Under the pieces are notes generated by a model. It was not told the origin of the DNA, ran no database searches, and saw nothing but the letters and a program-made list of their open reading frames with translations. Shown one piece after another: positions 13,983 to 16,981 of a stretch of 16,981 nucleotides of DNA (positions are counted from its first letter, which is position 1; each line of letters opens with the position of its first letter). The translations under genes and the position numbers were made by a program. The DNA comes from Pseudomonadota bacterium (GTDB taxonomy: Bacteria > Pseudomonadota > Alphaproteobacteria > Micropepsales > Micropepsaceae): positions 1-16,981 of the forward strand of contig JANYBR010000097.1 in the NCBI GenBank assembly GCA_025360685.1. Reading direction: 5' to 3'.

Positions 13983-15632
13983 CTAGGCGTTGATGTCGCG
14001 GCCGCGCGTCTCGGGCAGAAACAGCAAGGTCACCACGAAGCCGATCCCGGCGATTATCACCGGATACCACAATCCGGCGTAGAGATTGCCGGTGGCGGCC
14101 ACGATGGCGAATGCCAGTGGCGGCAGGAACCCGCCAAACCAGCCCACGCCGACGTGATAGGGCAGAGATAGCGCCGAGTAGCGGATGCGGGTCGGGAACA
14201 GTTCCACCAGCGTCGCTGCCTGCGGCCCGTAGAGCGCCGCCGCCGCGGTCACGAAGATCAGCAGAATGGCGATGGCCAGCGGCACATTGATCCGGCTCGT
14301 GTCGGCCTTTACCGGATAGCCGGCAGCCAAGAGTGAGGACTTCACCTCCGCCGCGAAGTTCTTTTGCGCGACGGCCAGCGCCGAGGGAGCAAGCACCGAG
14401 CCATCGACGCTGCTCAATGTGAGAGTGCCGATGCGGATTTGGGCGAGGCTGCCGGGTTCGGATTGCTCGTTGCGATAGGGCACGCCCAGCGTCGCCAGGG
14501 TGCTCTTGGCGATGTCGCAAGAGGTGGTGAATTTGGCTCTTCCGATCAGATCGAATTGCAACGAACATTCGGCCGGCGGGGCCAGGACAGATACAGGTGC
14601 ACGCGCGGTCGCCTCGGTGAGCGCGGGATTGACTGCTTCGGTCAGCCACTGGAACCCCGGGATCAGCATCACGGCGGCGAGCGCCAGACCGAACAGCATC
14701 ACGGGTTTGCGTCCGATCCGGTCCGAGAGCCTGGCAAAGAAGACGTGCAAGAAGGCGCTCAACACCGTCACGGTGAGAATGAGAAAGTTCACCATGCGCG
14801 GCTCGACTTTCACAACGCGCTCGAGGAAGAACTGCGTGTAGAACTGCGCCGTGTACCACACCACGCCTTGTCCCATCAGCAGGCCCGCCAGCACGACCAG
14901 TACGATCCGCAGATTGCGCCAGCGTAGGAACGCTTCCGACAGCGGCGTACGCGACGTGCGCCCGGTGACCTGCAATTGACGGAACGCGGGCGATTCATCG
15001 AGCTTGAGCCGGATCCAGATAGAGATGATCAGCAGCCCGAGCGATACCAGGAATGGCAGGCGCCAGCCCCAATCGGTGAAGGCGTCTTCGCCGAGCGCGG
15101 TGCGTAGGATCAGGATGATGCTGAGCGCGAGGAAGAGACCGACTGTCGCCGCGACCTGTATCCAGCCGGTCGCCGCGCCGCGCTTTTTGGCGTCGGCGTG
15201 TTCAGCGACATAGATTGCGGCGCCGCCATATTCGCCGCCGACCGCAAAACCCTGCAGCACGCGCAGACTGATCAACAGATAAGGCGCCATATCGCCGATG
15301 CGGCTTGTGTCGGGTAAAAGTCCGATCGCGAATGTCGCCAGGCCCATGATGGTGATCGTGAACAGGAAGGCGCGTTTGCGTCCGGCGCGGTCGCCGAAAT
15401 AACCGAACACCATCGCTCCGAACGGGCGCACCGCGAAACCAACGGCGAATGTCAGCAACGCGAATATGTAACCCTGGGCCTCGCCGGCGCTGGCGAAGAA
15501 GTGCCTGGTAATGATCGACAGAAGCGAGCCGAAGATGAAGAAGTCGTACCACTCGAACACGGTGCCGGCGGCCGAGGCCGACAGGACAAGCCCCATCCGC
15601 GTGGTGTGCGGTTCTGCGGACGCTTCGGCCAT
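13983..15632 (-). CDS. MFS transporter, MHS (metabolite:H+ symporter) family, with extra periplasmic domain
   Basis: The 549-residue inner-membrane protein has 12 predicted helices. It shows MHS-family marks: TVFEWYDFFIFG in helix 1, the motif A loop GYFGDRAGRKRAF (78-90), LRVLQGFAVGGEYGGAA (123-139), the second-half repeat RLSDRIGRKP (301-310), and the C-terminal LPETRGRDI. Relatives carry proline/betaine, shikimate, citrate or other carboxylates; the substrate here is unknown. Unusually, the loop between helices 9 and 10 is about 115 residues (333-447) where most family members have only a few. It should be periplasmic and holds two Cys (356, 372) that could pair. The ATG at 15632 follows GGAGGA by eight bases; an upstream TTG sits too close to that site. 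It lies 62 bases downstream of the PAS gene on the same strand. Confidence 0.92.
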   Translation of the reverse strand: MAEASAEPHTTRMGLVLSASAAGTVFEWYDFFIFGSLLSIITRHFFASAGEAQGYIFALLTFAVGFAVRPFGAMVFGYFGDRAGRKRAFLFTITIMGLATFAIGLLPDTSRIGDMAPYLLISLRVLQGFAVGGEYGGAAIYVAEHADAKKRGAATGWIQVAATVGLFLALSIILILRTALGEDAFTDWGWRLPFLVSLGLLIISIWIRLKLDESPAFRQLQVTGRTSRTPLSEAFLRWRNLRIVLVVLAGLLMGQGVVWYTAQFYTQFFLERVVKVEPRMVNFLILTVTVLSAFLHVFFARLSDRIGRKPVMLFGLALAAVMLIPGFQWLTEAVNPALTEATARAPVSVLAPPAECSLQFDLIGRAKFTTSCDIAKSTLATLGVPYRNEQSEPGSLAQIRIGTLTLSSVDGSVLAPSALAVAQKNFAAEVKSSLLAAGYPVKADTSRINVPLAIAILLIFVTAAAALYGPQAATLVELFPTRIRYSALSLPYHVGVGWFGGFLPPLAFAIVAATGNLYAGLWYPVIIAGIGFVVTLLFLPETRGRDINA

Positions 15633-15694
15633 GCCCAATTCCTCCCCGGAGCGGAATAGCTAGCGGACCGGGCAGGGCTTCTCAAGCGAAGGGT

Positions 15695-16255
15695 TCAGGC
15701 GACCTTGGGCTTCGGCTGGGCCATCAGTTTGCCGCCATTGGCTTTGGCGATCTGACGGGCCAGAAGCATCTTTTCGCGATCGCAGACGAAGGCGTGCAGA
15801 ATGTGCGAGACGTTTACGCCGTCTTCGGAGAGCGGAAGATAGATCGCTTCGAACTCTTCCATTCCCTCGGAGAGCCAGTTGGCGTTGCCGGCTGTGCGCA
15901 TGACCACCTTGTCGCGCGCCACCTTGCGGAAGATGCTGTTCACGGATCTTGCGACGGCCTCGCCGTTCGGCGCGAACGCTTCCATCACCGTCTTGCCGGT
16001 CGAGTCGCCGGAGAAATACTGCGTAACGAGCGTGCCGATCAGACGATAGCGAAAGTCACGCGCGCCCGGCAGGACTTCCAGGATCATGACCCAGCCGAGA
16101 TGATCCTTGAGCTGGGCCGGCGAGATTTCGCTTCGGCTCGGCATGGCGCGTCCGCCGCGCTTGGACTCCCAATAGTTCCGCAGGAACACGCAGGTCGGAT
16201 GCGTGAAATGATCAGGATTTTCCTGAGCAACGGTATCGAGGACGTTGTCCGCCAT
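15695..16255 (-). CDS. PAS_5-type PAS domain protein
   Basis: The 186-residue product carries one PAS-like domain with the pattern of the alphaproteobacterial PAS_5 family: LRNYWESKRGGRAMPSRSEI (25-44), LKDHLGWVMILEV, then DFRYRLIGTLVTQYFSGDST (67-86) with TGKTVMEAF. No kinase, GGDEF, EAL or other output domain and no membrane segment follows, so it is a stand-alone sensory or adaptor protein. Its ligand and partner are unknown. The start is uncertain: ATG at 16255 or GTG two codons upstream, neither with a clear ribosome site. The gene is divergent from the barrel gene at 16397 and lies directly upstream of the MHS transporter on the same strand, so the two may be co-transcribed. Confidence 0.83.
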   Translation of the reverse strand: MADNVLDTVAQENPDHFTHPTCVFLRNYWESKRGGRAMPSRSEISPAQLKDHLGWVMILEVLPGARDFRYRLIGTLVTQYFSGDSTGKTVMEAFAPNGEAVARSVNSIFRKVARDKVVMRTAGNANWLSEGMEEFEAIYLPLSEDGVNVSHILHAFVCDREKMLLARQIAKANGGKLMAQPKPKVA

Positions 16256-16396
16256 GGGCACAACCGGTCTGCACGAATCGGGCGGGATTTTATCCTTGGC
16301 CGGTTAATGGGAGATTATGAAGTGCCGAAGGCGGATTAACGTTTGGCCTGGCGTGTCGTCGGGCCGCTTGGCGGAAATCTGCTATTTTGGCCTGGT

Positions 16397-16981
16397 ATGA
16401 TCATTCGTACCGCAACCTTTCTGCTCACGTTTGCCGCGCTGACGAACTCAGGCGCGGCCGCCGATTTCCATATCACCGGCTTTGGCGATGTCCGTCTGGT
16501 TTCGCCGCCGGTCGCCGCTGGTTATCTCGACGGTGGGCTGGGAAAGCTGCGCTATGGAGCGGACGATCCGCGTCCGGGCATCAAGCTTGGCGATTTCGTC
16601 GGCGAGGAGACCGCAACTTTCGGCGATGCCTGGGCGTTGCAGGTCGATGCGCGACTCAATCCGCAATACGGGCCTGCTGCCGATCTTCTCGAAGCGTTTG
16701 CGCGTTTCGCTCCGAAATCCGACAGCGAGTGGTCTTGGTCCGTGCGTGCGGGGGCGTTCTTTCCGCCACTGTCGCTGGAGAACGAGCAGGTGGGCTGGTC
16801 GAGCTTCTGGACGGTCACGCCGTCCGCGATCAATTCCTGGATCGGCAGCGAGCTACGCACCATTGGGGCCGAGGGCACGTTGCAATGGCGACGCGATGGT
16901 CAAACCGTCACCGTGATCGGCGCCCTGTTCGGCGACAATGATCCGGCAGGCATCCTGATCTCCTATCGCGGCTGGAATTTC
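16397..16981 (+). CDS. Predicted outer-membrane beta-barrel protein, N-terminal part (paralogue of the gene at 4867)
   Basis: The frame starts at an ATG at 16397 and is open to the window edge, giving 195 residues. A signal peptide (MIIRTATFLLTFAALTNSGA, cleavage near AAA/DF) is followed by a sequence that aligns along its whole length with the first half of the 400-residue product at 4867. Shared blocks are DVRLV, LDGGLGK, ADLLE, PPLSLENEQVGW, TPSAINSWIGSELRTIG and NDPAGILI. Positions between blocks differ freely, so the duplication is old rather than recent. About half of the protein is outside the window. As with its relative, an outer-membrane barrel is inferred from signal and strand pattern; the family is not one I can name. 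No clear ribosome site is seen, as also for the other copy. Confidence 0.8.
   Translation, partial: MIIRTATFLLTFAALTNSGAAADFHITGFGDVRLVSPPVAAGYLDGGLGKLRYGADDPRPGIKLGDFVGEETATFGDAWALQVDARLNPQYGPAADLLEAFARFAPKSDSEWSWSVRAGAFFPPLSLENEQVGWSSFWTVTPSAINSWIGSELRTIGAEGTLQWRRDGQTVTVIGALFGDNDPAGILISYRGWNF

Noticed and set aside
1..16981. CRISPR arrays, tRNA or rRNA genes, insertion sequences, prophage or toxin-antitoxin genes
   Set aside because: I looked for regular spaced repeats, tRNA-like arms, transposase motifs and terminal inverted repeats and found none. The only tandem repeat has fewer than three units and no spacers.

Overview
The window is GC-rich, densely coded DNA from an alphaproteobacterium. 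This rests on family resemblance: an alphaproteobacterial-type EF-G-like GTPase, a class Ib aspartate aminotransferase, a PAS_5-type protein, and the gene order lrp / trxB / LsrB-like lysR followed by a three-hairpin RNA. The genus cannot be read from the sequence. Genes at both ends are cut by the window.

Layout. 1-1414 (-): outer-membrane efflux lipoprotein of the NodT/TolC type, open at the left edge; bases 1-67 are an exact inverted copy of 830-896, which looks like a contig-end fold-back artefact. 1828-2400 (-): secreted TPR protein with its own terminator. 2542-2883 (+): small four-helix DMT/DUF486-type membrane protein. 2891-3331 (-): small lipoprotein. 3489-4721 (+): aspartate aminotransferase. 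4867-6069 (+): predicted outer-membrane barrel; a paralogue begins at 16397 and leaves the window. 6128-6610 (-): secreted cyanovirin-N-like (CVNH) lectin. 6993-9026 (+): EF-G-like GTPase with a divergent active site. 9031-10969 (-): compact operon lemA, TPM, TPM. About 11056-11184 (-): candidate small RNA. 11237-12127 (-): LysR regulator. 12263-13201 (-): thioredoxin reductase. 13499-13978 (+): Lrp/AsnC regulator. 13983-15632 (-): MHS-family transporter with an extra periplasmic domain. 15695-16255 (-): PAS protein.

The most interesting part is 11050-13500. Lrp, trxB and an LsrB/VtlR-like LysR gene sit next to an intergenic region with a promoter-like element, three hairpins in a row and a clear intrinsic terminator. 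The first hairpin exposes a C-rich, anti-Shine-Dalgarno-like loop. From memory, this order matches the rhizobial locus where AbcR (alpha-r15) small RNAs lie beside lsrB/vtlR. I infer an AbcR-like RNA, possibly controlled by the neighbouring LysR protein.

Much of the rest concerns the cell envelope: efflux channel, two barrels, lectin, lipoproteins, LemA/TPM proteins and transporters. Several convergent gene pairs are only 4-7 bases apart with no terminator between them.
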